Positions 43,710 to 52,632 of a DNA stretch of 64,000 nt are shown piece after piece. This stretch comes from Hyphomonadaceae bacterium. GTDB taxonomy: Bacteria > Pseudomonadota > Alphaproteobacteria > Caulobacterales > Aquidulcibacteraceae. The stretch is taken from positions 1 to 64,000 of the forward strand of contig WRPI01000006.1 in assembly GCA_009773395.1 (NCBI GenBank). The letters are read 5' to 3'. Within the stretch, counting starts at the first letter, position 1. Each line of letters starts with the position of its first letter. Position numbers and translations under genes: made by a program. Below the pieces are notes generated by a model. It was not told the DNA's origin, ran no database searches, and was given only the letters and a program-made list of their open reading frames with translations.

Positions 43710-45032
43710 TCACCGTCTCGCCACGACGCCTCTCGCCATAACGAATTTTACGTGGCGCATCATTGAAATATCGCTGGTTGGATCGCCTTCAACTGCGATA
43801 ATATCCGCCACCTTGCCAACTTCGATTGTGCCAATTTGCGCAGAAAGGCCCAGATGTTCGGCGGCGTCAATTGTGGCGGCATGAAGTGCTTCGGTTGGGG
43901 TAAAGCCTGCCTGCACCATAAGTTCTAATTCGCGAGCATTTTCGCCGTGCAGCGACACGCCTGTATCCGTGCCGAACGCCACTTTAACACCGCCAGCATG
44001 GGCGCGTTCTAACATATCGAGCATCAATGGCCCTGCAATCAGGGCTTTGTCGCGTTGCGGCGGGGTTAAAGGCGAATTGGCGTTGCGCGCCATTTCATAA
44101 ACCGTAACGCCCGCCAAAACTGTTGGCACAAGGTATGCGCCCCGTTCACGAAACAGCCTTATTGATGCTGCGTCAAGATAAGTGCCATGTTCGACGCTAT
44201 CAAACCCCGCGCGCAATGCTGCTTCCACGCCTTCTTTGGAATGGGCATGGGCAGTGACCCTGCGCCCCATTGAATGGGCAGTATCGGCGATTGCTTTTAG
44301 TTCGTCATCGAATAATTGTTGGCCCAATCCTGCGGCGGTATTGGACAAAACTCCACCGGTGGCGGTTACTTTGATTATATCGGCGCCGGCGCGGATTTGT
44401 TGGCGGGTGGCACGGCGGCAATCATCTGCGCCATTGCAAATTGCGGGGCTTGCTAATGTGTGCATAACATCATCGCGGTAGCCATGAATATCGCCATGGC
44501 CGCCACTTGCGGAAATTGAGTCCCCAGCCGCAATTATCCGGGGGCCAATAATGCGGCCCGCAGCAATATTATCGCGCAAAGCGAAAATCGCGTGGCCACC
44601 TTCTGCACCCAAATCGACGACAGTCGTAAAGCCCGCATCAAGGTTTTTGCGGGCATTTACCATGGCATCAAATGCCCAATCGCTTTCTTCCTTGGTCACG
44701 GTGTAAAGGCGGCTATTGGCGCCGCGTTCATGGCTTAAATGGACGTGGCTATCTATCATGCCGGGCATGACGGTTTTATCGCGAAGGTCGATAATTGTGA
44801 CGTTGCTGGCGGTATTTGGGACGAAGCCATCTTTGATTTCGGTGATAAGACCGTTTTGCACGACAATGGTTTTGCGTGGCATCGGCGGCGATCCCGCTTT
44901 GGCAATCAAATTACCTGCATAAATATAAGTTGCAGGAATTGGTGCGCCATTTTGCGTTTGCGCAAAAGCGGTTGCAGCTATGCCAAGCGACACTGCCAAA
45001 GTTACACCAAATTTCAAAAAAACTGATTTCAT
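43710..45032 (-). CDS. Exported amidohydrolase-family protein
   Basis: A 440-residue metal-dependent hydrolase with a signal peptide (VTLAVSLGIAATAFAQ). The binuclear metal site is complete: HxH in MIDSHVHLSHE, the carboxylated Lys in ADIIKVTATGG, His in RRVTAHAHSKEG and DSVEHGTYLD, and Asp in KVAFGTDTGVS. It resembles the Xaa-Pro dipeptidase/prolidase-like branch of the superfamily, which hydrolyses dipeptides or cyclic amides in the periplasm; the substrate is not known. GGAG is 7 nt before the ATG. Confidence 0.92.
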   Translation of the reverse strand: MKSVFLKFGVTLAVSLGIAATAFAQTQNGAPIPATYIYAGNLIAKAGSPPMPRKTIVVQNGLITEIKDGFVPNTASNVTIIDLRDKTVMPGMIDSHVHLSHERGANSRLYTVTKEESDWAFDAMVNARKNLDAGFTTVVDLGAEGGHAIFALRDNIAAGRIIGPRIIAAGDSISASGGHGDIHGYRDDVMHTLASPAICNGADDCRRATRQQIRAGADIIKVTATGGVLSNTAAGLGQQLFDDELKAIADTAHSMGRRVTAHAHSKEGVEAALRAGFDSVEHGTYLDAASIRLFRERGAYLVPTVLAGVTVYEMARNANSPLTPPQRDKALIAGPLMLDMLERAHAGGVKVAFGTDTGVSLHGENARELELMVQAGFTPTEALHAATIDAAEHLGLSAQIGTIEVGKVADIIAVEGDPTSDISMMRHVKFVMARGVVARR

Positions 45033-45163
45033 ATTGGGCTCCGTTCCAAGATTCTTATTTGCGCAGCTAAAACCAAAATGCGCAAGAGCATTTCGTCATG
45101 TCAGCTATTTGACACACAAATTAGGCACAGGTAAGTTCATTAAATCAAAAGGCCTGAACCAAA

Positions 45164-46177
45164 TTGACTCTGCCCATCACAAGAAAATTATTTCTGACAC
45201 TTGTCATTTTTCTTGGCCTTGCTTCACCCGCATTTGCAGCACCAAATACTTTGCCAAATTCGAAACAAAAACCCACCACCGCGATTATCACTGGCCCCAC
45301 CATATCAACGCATCGGCTGTCTTCCGAAGAATTGGCCAAAGTGGTTTCGTCCGAAATAGTCAATCCAATGACAATTGATGATGATGATTTCGAGCGAACC
45401 CGCGATGCTTCGATTTGGCGCGGCCTTGAAGTTAGGCGGATTTCATTCACTGAAAATGGCGCACATTGGGCATTGTGGCGCGTGGTGAATACGAAGCGTC
45501 CTGCTGGCCCATTATGGTTGCAATTGCATGATAATGAAAACGCGCCATTTTTGGGTGCTATTGATGGCATCAAGAAATATGGTGGGATTGCGGTAATTGT
45601 CGATACTGGCCCGCGCGACGATGGCTCGGCCTCGCGCTTTAATCGTGATGTTGCCTACGGGCCAAGAATTGACCCAAACCGCAATTTTTGGGGGCCAAGT
45701 ATTTATACCAGCGCAATTCTGGCGGATTTGAACAATTCACGCGGCGAAAATCGCGTGATTATTTCAATCCACAGCAATTCGCCGAGTTTTGATAGCCGCA
45801 ATTCAACTTGTGGAATTGGCAATGGACGCGGTGAAATTTCGATTTTGGTCTGTAATGACACAATGTTCCCAATGCCTTCACGCAGCAAACGCTATCCGTT
45901 TGATGATGACGATAGTCTTGCGATAATTCCATTTTTGGGACGCTGGCAGGATAAAATGGCGTTCTGCGCCAGAAGTTTGATGAAAGCCGATTTTAACATC
46001 GGCTTTGAGAAAATAGTGACAAGCGATGGTTCCTTGTCAAATTACGCGATTTTTTCGGATTTGGATTACATTAATCTTGAAACCCAAGATCGCGGGGGCG
46101 GCGAATACGAATTGGCCGACGCACGGGCGCGAATCCACACTATGGTTGACGGGGTAATGCGGCTTTGTGCGGATTAG
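45164..46177 (+). CDS. Exported M14-like metallohydrolase
   Basis: A 337-residue protein with a signal peptide (LFLTLVIFLGLASPAFAAPN). The motifs match M14 zinc carboxypeptidases: LQLHDNENAPF gives the H-x2-E zinc pair, GPRIDPNRNFWGP the substrate-binding N-R, VIISIHSNSPSFDS the third zinc His, and DLDYINLETQ a candidate catalytic Glu. It is divergent enough that the substrate, peptide or peptidoglycan, is uncertain. The start is TTG at 45164, needed to keep the signal peptide; the ribosome-binding site is weak. Confidence 0.7.
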   Translation: MTLPITRKLFLTLVIFLGLASPAFAAPNTLPNSKQKPTTAIITGPTISTHRLSSEELAKVVSSEIVNPMTIDDDDFERTRDASIWRGLEVRRISFTENGAHWALWRVVNTKRPAGPLWLQLHDNENAPFLGAIDGIKKYGGIAVIVDTGPRDDGSASRFNRDVAYGPRIDPNRNFWGPSIYTSAILADLNNSRGENRVIISIHSNSPSFDSRNSTCGIGNGRGEISILVCNDTMFPMPSRSKRYPFDDDDSLAIIPFLGRWQDKMAFCARSLMKADFNIGFEKIVTSDGSLSNYAIFSDLDYINLETQDRGGGEYELADARARIHTMVDGVMRLCAD

Positions 46178-46710
46178 GAAATCACCCGCAAAGCTGGCTT
46201 AATTGGGGTTGAAGGGTCTGGCGGTAGAAGTGCGGTCAAAGAAAACCGTAAAATTGGCCTTGAAACCATAATATTGGCTGACAAGGGCTGAAAAAGCCCC
46301 AAAATCCTGTCGGTGTGTCCTTTGTCCAACAATGGCAGGAACACCATCTCGATATCGGTGCGTTGTCCTGTGCCTGCACCAAATGCGGCAATCCGCGCTA
46401 AAGCTGGGCCCGGCGTAGCTACGGCTGATTCCAAGAGAGCGCGAACCAATATTTTATCGGGCCCATGAAAGATAGAGCTGATTTCATGCTCGCGCAAATC
46501 ACGCCCAGTCCAGACTTTAAGTTCCTTACCGACAGTGCGGAAAGTGAAAACGCCTTCGCCCACTCTTTGCGCCATAAAGAGACGGTCCACCAAGGTTGAT
46601 GCATCCCTCCCGCGAATAGCTTCGGTGAGTTTTTCCCCTTCGAGCCCATTTAAGGCGCGCCAAGAGCCTAATAATATTCGGCTTTCGGGGTGTAGCGCGG
46701 CATTATGCAT
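46174..46710 (-). CDS. PAS_5-family PAS-domain protein
   Basis: A 178-residue single-domain protein of the alphaproteobacterial PAS_5 family (ESRILLGSWRALNGLEGEKL, VGKELKVWTGRDLREHEISS and MVFLPLLDKGHTDRILGLFQ). Members are cytoplasmic sensors or scaffolds; the Caulobacter protein MopJ belongs here and links stationary-phase signals to cell-cycle phosphorelay. No output domain is attached. It converges on the M14-like gene with a 4-nt overlap. Confidence 0.82.
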   Translation of the reverse strand: MHNAALHPESRILLGSWRALNGLEGEKLTEAIRGRDASTLVDRLFMAQRVGEGVFTFRTVGKELKVWTGRDLREHEISSIFHGPDKILVRALLESAVATPGPALARIAAFGAGTGQRTDIEMVFLPLLDKGHTDRILGLFQPLSANIMVSRPILRFSLTALLPPDPSTPIKPALRVIS

Positions 46711-46867
46711 ATTTATCGTCCTTGATAAGAAGTTCTTCGTATTTGTCTGATATATGCATTATGTGTGCCACCCCGAAGAGGTGGTGTCAGTATGGCAAGT
46801 TACACCAAAAAAAAGAAATTGGCATCAATATTGCAAGATGCGAGTGTAACTTTGTGGGAGTCTTATT

Positions 46868-47764
46868 ATGATTGTATCAATTCGGAACATCGCAGCCGTT
46901 GCGGCTTTGAGTTTATTAAGCAGCACTGCTGCATATGCTGGTGGTATGGGCGGCAGCGGTTGTTGCGGCACTGGCAATTTCAACGGCGGCATTACTAATA
47001 TACCAACTATGCCAGCCCCTGCGGGCGGCGGTTGTTGTGGAACGGTAACCAGCCAAATTGTTGCTGTACCTGGCGTTTATGTTCCTTCATCCAATGTGAA
47101 TGTCACTGTTGGTGGCGCTAATATTGGCGGATCTAACATTATAGTTGGCGGAACCAATTACAATGTCTCAACCAGCACATTTGGCGGGGTTAGTGGCAGT
47201 GCTGGTGGATATTATATCGGCGGTGGCGGCGGAAGCTATAATTCAGTTGCCCCAGTTTCACCTGGCCTTATTGATGGCATGGCTGTTGGCGGTGAAGCTG
47301 CGATGGAATCTTATATGGAAACCCGCACCACAACCGAAGTTGTTGCACTTCGTGCAGTTTGCATGGACGACAGAATGATGCCGCATCCAGCTTCGCGCCC
47401 AAGTTCAGATGAGCAAGTCGCAGCAACATTCGACGGCGAAATTTTCCGTTGCATGGCGGGAACCCATATGGCTGTAACCATTGGTCGCATGGTCGATGGC
47501 CGCGCAGTTTGGGACAATGGTTCATCAATGGCGTGCCAAAAAGGCCAAGCGCTAAGCTATAAGGGCGGTCAACTTACTTGCACCGCGCAGACTGCACAGC
47601 GCAATTGCAATGAACGCTCGCTTTTGCGTCGTTTTGGCCCAGGCGTTAAATATTTGACGATTACCCGCACTCAACAGGTGCAATCACAGCGCCAATCGAG
47701 CCAATATACTAGCTTTCGCTCATCAATGTTTATTGACGGCGGGGTCGGTCAAGGTGTATATTAG
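46868..47764 (+). CDS. Glycine-rich exported protein with paired cysteines
   Basis: A 298-residue protein with a signal peptide (MIVSIRNIAAVAALSLLSST, ending AAYAGG). The first 60 mature residues carry two GCCGT motifs (GGSGCCGTGNF and GGGCCGTVTS). A Gly/Asn/Val-rich segment of about 90 residues (VNVTVGGANIGGSNIIVGGT) looks like a beta-repeat or adhesive stretch. The C-terminal half has five spaced cysteines (VCMDDRMM, FRCMAGTH, MACQKGQ, LTCTAQ and RNCNERS). GGGAG precedes the ATG. No family is recognised; an outer-surface or extracellular role is inferred. The leader has a hairpin (GCCACCCCGAAGAGGTGG). Confidence 0.75.
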   Translation: MIVSIRNIAAVAALSLLSSTAAYAGGMGGSGCCGTGNFNGGITNIPTMPAPAGGGCCGTVTSQIVAVPGVYVPSSNVNVTVGGANIGGSNIIVGGTNYNVSTSTFGGVSGSAGGYYIGGGGGSYNSVAPVSPGLIDGMAVGGEAAMESYMETRTTTEVVALRAVCMDDRMMPHPASRPSSDEQVAATFDGEIFRCMAGTHMAVTIGRMVDGRAVWDNGSSMACQKGQALSYKGGQLTCTAQTAQRNCNERSLLRRFGPGVKYLTITRTQQVQSQRQSSQYTSFRSSMFIDGGVGQGVY

Positions 47765-47855
47765 CAGTGTGTGAAGTTAATAAAGGGATTTGCGCATCAT
47801 TTTTGATGGGAAAATTGCTATGTTAACCTAAACACAGGGCTTTCCAAAAAGTTCG

Positions 47856-47885
47856 AGGCCACGGTTACCGCCGTGGCCTTTTCTT
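47856..47885 (+). terminator. Rho-independent terminator after the glycine-rich gene
   Basis: AGGCCACGG and CCGTGGCCT form a 9-bp GC-rich stem, followed by TTTTCTTT. It lies 92 nt after the glycine-rich gene on the plus strand. Confidence 0.85.
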
Positions 47886-47907
47886 TGGGGCTTAACTTTT
47901 GAATTCT

Positions 47908-48285
47908 TTACAAATCATTGATCGGCACAATCACCGAAATATCGTCATAACCAATCAGTTGATTGGCAAAATCATCGGCATAATCGCCTGTCGAAGGGAC
48001 TGCGGTTAGATCGTTTTCAATCGAATCATTTGTTGCAACAATTGGGCTTAGTTTGGTTCCAAAACTGAATGAATCAGGTAAATTGGCCATAATACCAAAT
48101 GCCACCAGCAATGCCGCCGCCATTGATCCCCACGCCATAAATCGTCTGTTTCGTGCCAAATCGGTTGAATCGCTAGCCATTTGAGCATCCATATGGGCGA
48201 ACATATTCGCAACCAATTTGTCACTTGGACATGGAGGCGGAGGTGAGGCTTGGTCTAAAATTAAGTTCAAAGATTTGTCTGTCAT
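47908..48285 (-). CDS. Probable membrane anti-sigma factor
   Basis: A 125-residue protein with an N-terminal cytoplasmic part (MTDKSLNLILDQASPPPPCP, then KLVANMFAHMDAQMASDSTD), one membrane helix (FMAWGSMAAALLVAFGIMAN) and a short acidic periplasmic tail. It follows an ECF sigma gene by 16 nt, the usual arrangement for an anti-sigma factor. No zinc-binding HxxxCxxC motif is seen, so it is not a classical ZAS protein; the assignment rests mainly on context. The start ATG 48285 is chosen over the open frame to 48324. Confidence 0.65.
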   Translation of the reverse strand: MTDKSLNLILDQASPPPPCPSDKLVANMFAHMDAQMASDSTDLARNRRFMAWGSMAAALLVAFGIMANLPDSFSFGTKLSPIVATNDSIENDLTAVPSTGDYADDFANQLIGYDDISVIVPINDL

Positions 48286-48301
48286 AATATGTCTCAGTGT
48301 T

Positions 48302-48904
48302 TCAAATTGCGGCAAATGCCACAAAGTCGGTCAATATTTCTGGCTCTTCGTCCAAAAATTTTTGTTTCAATGTTTTTTTGGCGCGGGCGAGAAGTGATTC
48401 TATTGCTTCAACGCTCACTTCCAATGCCTCGCCTGCCAATTTGGCACTCATTCCTTCAAAATAAGTAAGCACTATGGCCGCGCGCTGGCGGTGGGGTAAA
48501 GTCGCCAACGCGCGGTCAATTTCATTAGCCATTTCACGATGGACCAATTCTGCTTCTGCATTTGGTGCATTGTCCATGAAATCATCTAATTCGTCACTTC
48601 CTTGCTCAAATCGGCTTTTGGCCCTTAATCTATCAAAACATAAATTAGTCGCCACCCGATATGCCCAAGTTTCAATTCGTGCTTGCCCAGCTTTCCAAGT
48701 TTTCGCTATTGCCCAAATGCGGATTAAGGTTTCTTGCGTAATTTCCTCGGCGTCATGGGTATTTTGCATAATGCGATAAGCAATTCGGAACAACTTCGGT
48801 GAAATTGCGCGAACCAATGCCTCTGCCGCAGGTTTCTCACCATTTGCGATACCGCGCAAATGGCCCAAAAGCGGATCAAACAACAAAGGCTCTGAATTCA
48901 TCAA
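48302..48904 (-). CDS. ECF-type RNA polymerase sigma factor
   Basis: A 200-residue sigma-70-family protein with only regions 2 and 4. Region 2 has NTHDAEEITQETLIRIWAIA and TWAYRVATNLCFDRLRAKSR; region 4 has LPHRQRAAIVLTYFEGMSAK and VEAIESLLARAKKTLKQK. It directs transcription of an unknown stress regulon, probably restrained by the adjacent membrane protein. GAGG is 7 nt before the ATG. It begins 23 nt after the EF-hand gene and is probably cotranscribed with it. Confidence 0.93.
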   Translation of the reverse strand: MMNSEPLLFDPLLGHLRGIANGEKPAAEALVRAISPKLFRIAYRIMQNTHDAEEITQETLIRIWAIAKTWKAGQARIETWAYRVATNLCFDRLRAKSRFEQGSDELDDFMDNAPNAEAELVHREMANEIDRALATLPHRQRAAIVLTYFEGMSAKLAGEALEVSVEAIESLLARAKKTLKQKFLDEEPEILTDFVAFAAI

Positions 48905-48927
48905 ACTACCTCACGCATGGTTCTCTT

Positions 48928-49713
48928 TTAATTACCACCACCCGGAGGCGAGTGGAACATCTGTCCGCGATTTGGGCGATGACCTGGTCCGTGTTGCCGA
49001 TTACGCATTGATTGCGCGGCTTCTTCACGCGTCACCCGCCCGTCATGATTCAGATCACCGCGATCAAACATCGGCAATGCCATGGCATCCCATTCTGCAC
49101 GCGAAATTTTGGTGTCGTTATTGGTGTCGGGGTTCGGTGGCCTTTGCGGCGGCGGCATTTGCCGTTCGCCTGGGGTATTGTTTGCGCCACCAGTTGCGTT
49201 TTGTTGGCCGCGTTGACCGCCATGGCCAGCTTGCATTTCCGCGGCGCTCAATTGGCCGTCATGGTTAGTGTCTAAAGCCCCAAAGCGTTCTTCACGCATT
49301 TTTTGGCGTTGTTCTTCCATAGCCCGCGGCGCATTATTCCATTCTGCGCGCGAAATATTTCCGTCTCTATTGGCGTCCAAAAGCGCCGTATGGCGAGATT
49401 GCATTTGGCTGTGAACACGAGCGCGCACTTCACGCATTTGGGTTTGACGGTGGTTGCGCATTTCTTCGCGCGTTAAAAACCCGTCATGATCCGCATCGAT
49501 AGTTGCAAACCGCGCTGAATGTGCGGCACGGGCTTCTTCACGGGTCAGGACACCATCATTATTGGTGTCAACCCGAGCAAAATGCGCATCGCCCATTTGA
49601 CCGTGTTGACCGTGACCTGGGCCAGGAGGTGGGGCGTCAACTTCATATGCCATTGCTGCACCTGAAAAAGCGCAAAGCATGCTAGTTGCAAATAATATAT
49701 TCCTGATTTTCAT
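48928..49713 (-). CDS. Exported protein with six EF-hand calcium loops
   Basis: A 261-residue protein with a signal peptide (FATSMLCAFSGAAMAYEVDA) and six 12-residue EF-hand loops: DTNNDGVLTREE, DADHDGFLTREE, DANRDGNISRAE, DTNHDGQLSAAE, DTNNDTKISRAE and DLNHDGRVTREE. All keep Asp at positions 1, 3 and 5 or near equivalents and Glu at 12, so calcium binding is expected. It is rich in Gln, Met and His between loops. AAGGA precedes ATG 49713. It lies just before the ECF sigma and anti-sigma genes, so it may be part of a calcium- or envelope-stress circuit. Confidence 0.9.
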   Translation of the reverse strand: MKIRNILFATSMLCAFSGAAMAYEVDAPPPGPGHGQHGQMGDAHFARVDTNNDGVLTREEARAAHSARFATIDADHDGFLTREEMRNHRQTQMREVRARVHSQMQSRHTALLDANRDGNISRAEWNNAPRAMEEQRQKMREERFGALDTNHDGQLSAAEMQAGHGGQRGQQNATGGANNTPGERQMPPPQRPPNPDTNNDTKISRAEWDAMALPMFDRGDLNHDGRVTREEAAQSMRNRQHGPGHRPNRGQMFHSPPGGGN

Positions 49714-49779
49714 TTCATTTTTCCTTTGAAAAATCTTGAACTGACAGTTGGAACTCAAACAATATTGGTTCTTAAACTT

Positions 49780-52632
49780 TCAATCTAAACATTCAACGCC
49801 ATGGGTTGGAAATTCCGTCGCACTAGCGAGTTTTTTCCATTCATGCGCGATAATCGCCCGTGCATTATCGATTATTGCAAGGGCATTTGCAAAATCTGGG
49901 GCATCCAAAGCATCGGCAATTATTTGCAAACTGGCATGGGTCGCGGTTTTTGGATCAAAATCAACACCGCCAATAATTGCCAATAATTGCCGAATTTTTA
50001 GCAATATTCGACCAGAATCAATCAAACGATGGGCGGTTTCGCTATTCAATATGCCGTTTGCCGCAAGGTTATGAAGTGCTTCAATTGTATTGGCGGAAAC
50101 TAATTGCGGCTTTGAATTGGCATTCAATAATAAATGAGCTTGAGTGAAAAACTCCAAATCTATTATCCCGCCGTCCAGCCGTTTGAGGTCAAGTGGGCCG
50201 CGCGGTTTCATGGCACCACTTATTTTTCCGCGCATTTCGACAATATCGCTCAGGGTCTTATTGGCGTCTCGAACTTGCGATAATTGGTGGGTATAGGCGT
50301 GTTCAATTTTTTTACAGAGATTTTCATCGCCTGCCACCGGCCTTAATCTAGTGAGAGCTTGCAGCTCCCACGTCCAAGCGTCTTGCAAATAATAATTTTC
50401 AAACGAAGCAAAGCGCACTGCCACCGGGCCTTTTTTACCCGAAGGCCTTAATTGCATATCGACTTCATATAATTGCCCTTCGGCAGTCGGCGCACTTAAT
50501 GCCAGAACCAATTTTTGAGTAAGTTTGGCAAAATAGCTTTCAGCACTTAAAGACCGCGCGCCATTAGAAGCTTCACCCCCATCAATTGGGTCGTAAATTA
50601 ACATTATGTCGAGATCCGAATCAGCACTCAATTCATGGCCACCCAATTTGCCCCAGCCACAAACCGCAATTTCGCCAGCAAATTCACCATGTGCGGCCAC
50701 AAGCTCGCGGCGCGCAAGTGTCAAAGCGGCATCGATACAGGCAATTGCCAAATCACTATAAGCATCACCGGCGACTTCACCACTAGCTTGTCCACGAATT
50801 GTTTGGCAGCCAATCCGAAAGTCCTCCTCGCGATGAAACCTACGCATTACATCCAGTGCGGCTTCAAAACCATCACAATTGGCTAGCATCTCTTGCAATA
50901 TGGTCTTGCGTTCATTTTTTTCATCGGCTTCTAAAGGCGCCCCGAAGCGTTGGGTTAGCATGGCATCGAGAATCGCCGGCTTTTTCGAAAGTGCATTCGC
51001 AAGGCGAGAGCTGAGCGCCAATGTCTTACAAGTTTCGGCCAAAATTTCGGGTTCGGCAATAAAAAGTGACAATGTCTGCACACCAGCACTAAGGCCCGAG
51101 AAAAAATCATCAAATCTTGCAAACACCACATCTGCCTCACCGCAATTGGCAATGGTTTTCAGGAGCGTTGGGGTTAAAGCGGTCAATAGTTCGCGCGCGC
51201 GCGGAGTTCTGGTGGCTCTAATCCGGCCATGATGCCAGCCGCGAATTGTTTCACTTACCCTTTGAGGATTTTCAAATCCCAATTGCGAAATAGTCTCCAA
51301 AGTTTCGGCATCATTTTCGACGCCAGTGAAAACCAGCGAGCCAATATCCGAAGACAACGAACCAGATTGCGGGAAAAGCTCGCTTATATGGGTGCGCACC
51401 ATTTCGCGGCAATTGCGAATTTTGGTGTCAAGTTCGGCTAGGTTTGCATAGCCGCATAAAGCCGCAACTCTTGCCCGCTTTTCTTGGTTTTCTGAAAGCG
51501 AATGAGTTTGCTCATCGTCAAGCATTTGCACCCGATGTTCGACATTACGAAGAAATTCATAGGCCGATGCCAAATCTTGGCCGACATTGTTTGAAATTCG
51601 GTTTGCCACGACCAATGCTTGCAGCGCCTTAACCGTAGATGGTTCGCGCAGGCTGTTATCACGGCCACCCAAAATCAATTGTTGAGTTTGCGTAAAAAAC
51701 TCAATTTCACGAATACCGCCCCGACCAAGCTTCAAATCAAACGCTGGGTTTTCAAAATCGCCCGAGCGGTTGACGCGGTGGATTTGCTGCAAAATCGAGC
51801 TAACGTCGGCAATCGCTGCAAAATCTAAATATTTGCGCCAAATAAACGGCACAAGGCCATTCAAGAAAAGCGCTGCATCTGTCATGGACCCGGCAATTGC
51901 GCGTGATTTAATGTATGCGCCACGCTCCCAATTCTGACCAACGCTTTCATAATAAGCTTCGGCGGCTTGGGTTGAAACTGCCACAGGCGTTGAAGATGGG
52001 TCCGGCCTTAGCCGCCAGTCAACGCGAAATACATAATTATCAGGCGTTACTTCTTCTAAAATGCGCGATGTTGCACCGATTATTCGAACACAAATCGCGG
52101 TGGCATTTGCTTGATAATCTTCCGCAAAAGCTTCACGGTCAAAACAGGCAACCAAATCTATGTCAGACGAATAATTTAACTCACCCGCACCATGTTTGCC
52201 CATCGCAATAATGAATAACCCAGGGACGTTGCCGTCTGGCGTGAACGCTTTTGCATCACGCGGGGAAGCATCTATTTGCGCCAAATTAAGGGCCGTTTGC
52301 ACGCAGATGTCTGCAAAAGTGGAAAGTCCTTTAGTTATTTCCTCGAGCTTTAGAGTTTGCGACAAATCGCCCGCAGCTAAAAGGAAATGGGTATTGGCTT
52401 TTGCAATGCGTAGATCGCGCATTGCCGTCGGCATATCAAAATCCGCCGCTTGAACCGCCAAATTCGCCGCTAGACCAAGCAGATGACTTAGTTTTTCGGT
52501 TTGCAGTTTTTCCAGCAATTCGGGCGATTTTTTTGCCAACCGATCAAGATAGGGTGCTTGTTCCCTGGCTATATTTATTGCTTCAACTGGATTACCCAAT
52601 GATTTCATTTTGAACATGGCGCAATCTATCAC
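49780..52632 (-). CDS. glnE: Glutamine synthetase adenylyltransferase/deadenylylase
   Basis: A 950-residue two-headed enzyme that adenylylates and de-adenylylates glutamine synthetase according to nitrogen status. The N-terminal head has GKHGAGELNYSSDIDLVACF and the C-terminal head GKLGGHELSADSDLDIMLIY, each a nucleotidyltransferase motif GG/GA-x-ELx-SD-x-D. KLGRGGIREIEFFTQ and RLDGGIIDLEFFTQ follow the two heads. The GTG start (52632) overlaps the histidine-kinase TGA as GTGA; ATG 52617 or 52608 are alternatives. It is last in degP / regulator / kinase / glnE. Confidence 0.95.
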   Translation of the reverse strand: MIDCAMFKMKSLGNPVEAINIAREQAPYLDRLAKKSPELLEKLQTEKLSHLLGLAANLAVQAADFDMPTAMRDLRIAKANTHFLLAAGDLSQTLKLEEITKGLSTFADICVQTALNLAQIDASPRDAKAFTPDGNVPGLFIIAMGKHGAGELNYSSDIDLVACFDREAFAEDYQANATAICVRIIGATSRILEEVTPDNYVFRVDWRLRPDPSSTPVAVSTQAAEAYYESVGQNWERGAYIKSRAIAGSMTDAALFLNGLVPFIWRKYLDFAAIADVSSILQQIHRVNRSGDFENPAFDLKLGRGGIREIEFFTQTQQLILGGRDNSLREPSTVKALQALVVANRISNNVGQDLASAYEFLRNVEHRVQMLDDEQTHSLSENQEKRARVAALCGYANLAELDTKIRNCREMVRTHISELFPQSGSLSSDIGSLVFTGVENDAETLETISQLGFENPQRVSETIRGWHHGRIRATRTPRARELLTALTPTLLKTIANCGEADVVFARFDDFFSGLSAGVQTLSLFIAEPEILAETCKTLALSSRLANALSKKPAILDAMLTQRFGAPLEADEKNERKTILQEMLANCDGFEAALDVMRRFHREEDFRIGCQTIRGQASGEVAGDAYSDLAIACIDAALTLARRELVAAHGEFAGEIAVCGWGKLGGHELSADSDLDIMLIYDPIDGGEASNGARSLSAESYFAKLTQKLVLALSAPTAEGQLYEVDMQLRPSGKKGPVAVRFASFENYYLQDAWTWELQALTRLRPVAGDENLCKKIEHAYTHQLSQVRDANKTLSDIVEMRGKISGAMKPRGPLDLKRLDGGIIDLEFFTQAHLLLNANSKPQLVSANTIEALHNLAANGILNSETAHRLIDSGRILLKIRQLLAIIGGVDFDPKTATHASLQIIADALDAPDFANALAIIDNARAIIAHEWKKLASATEFPTHGVECLD

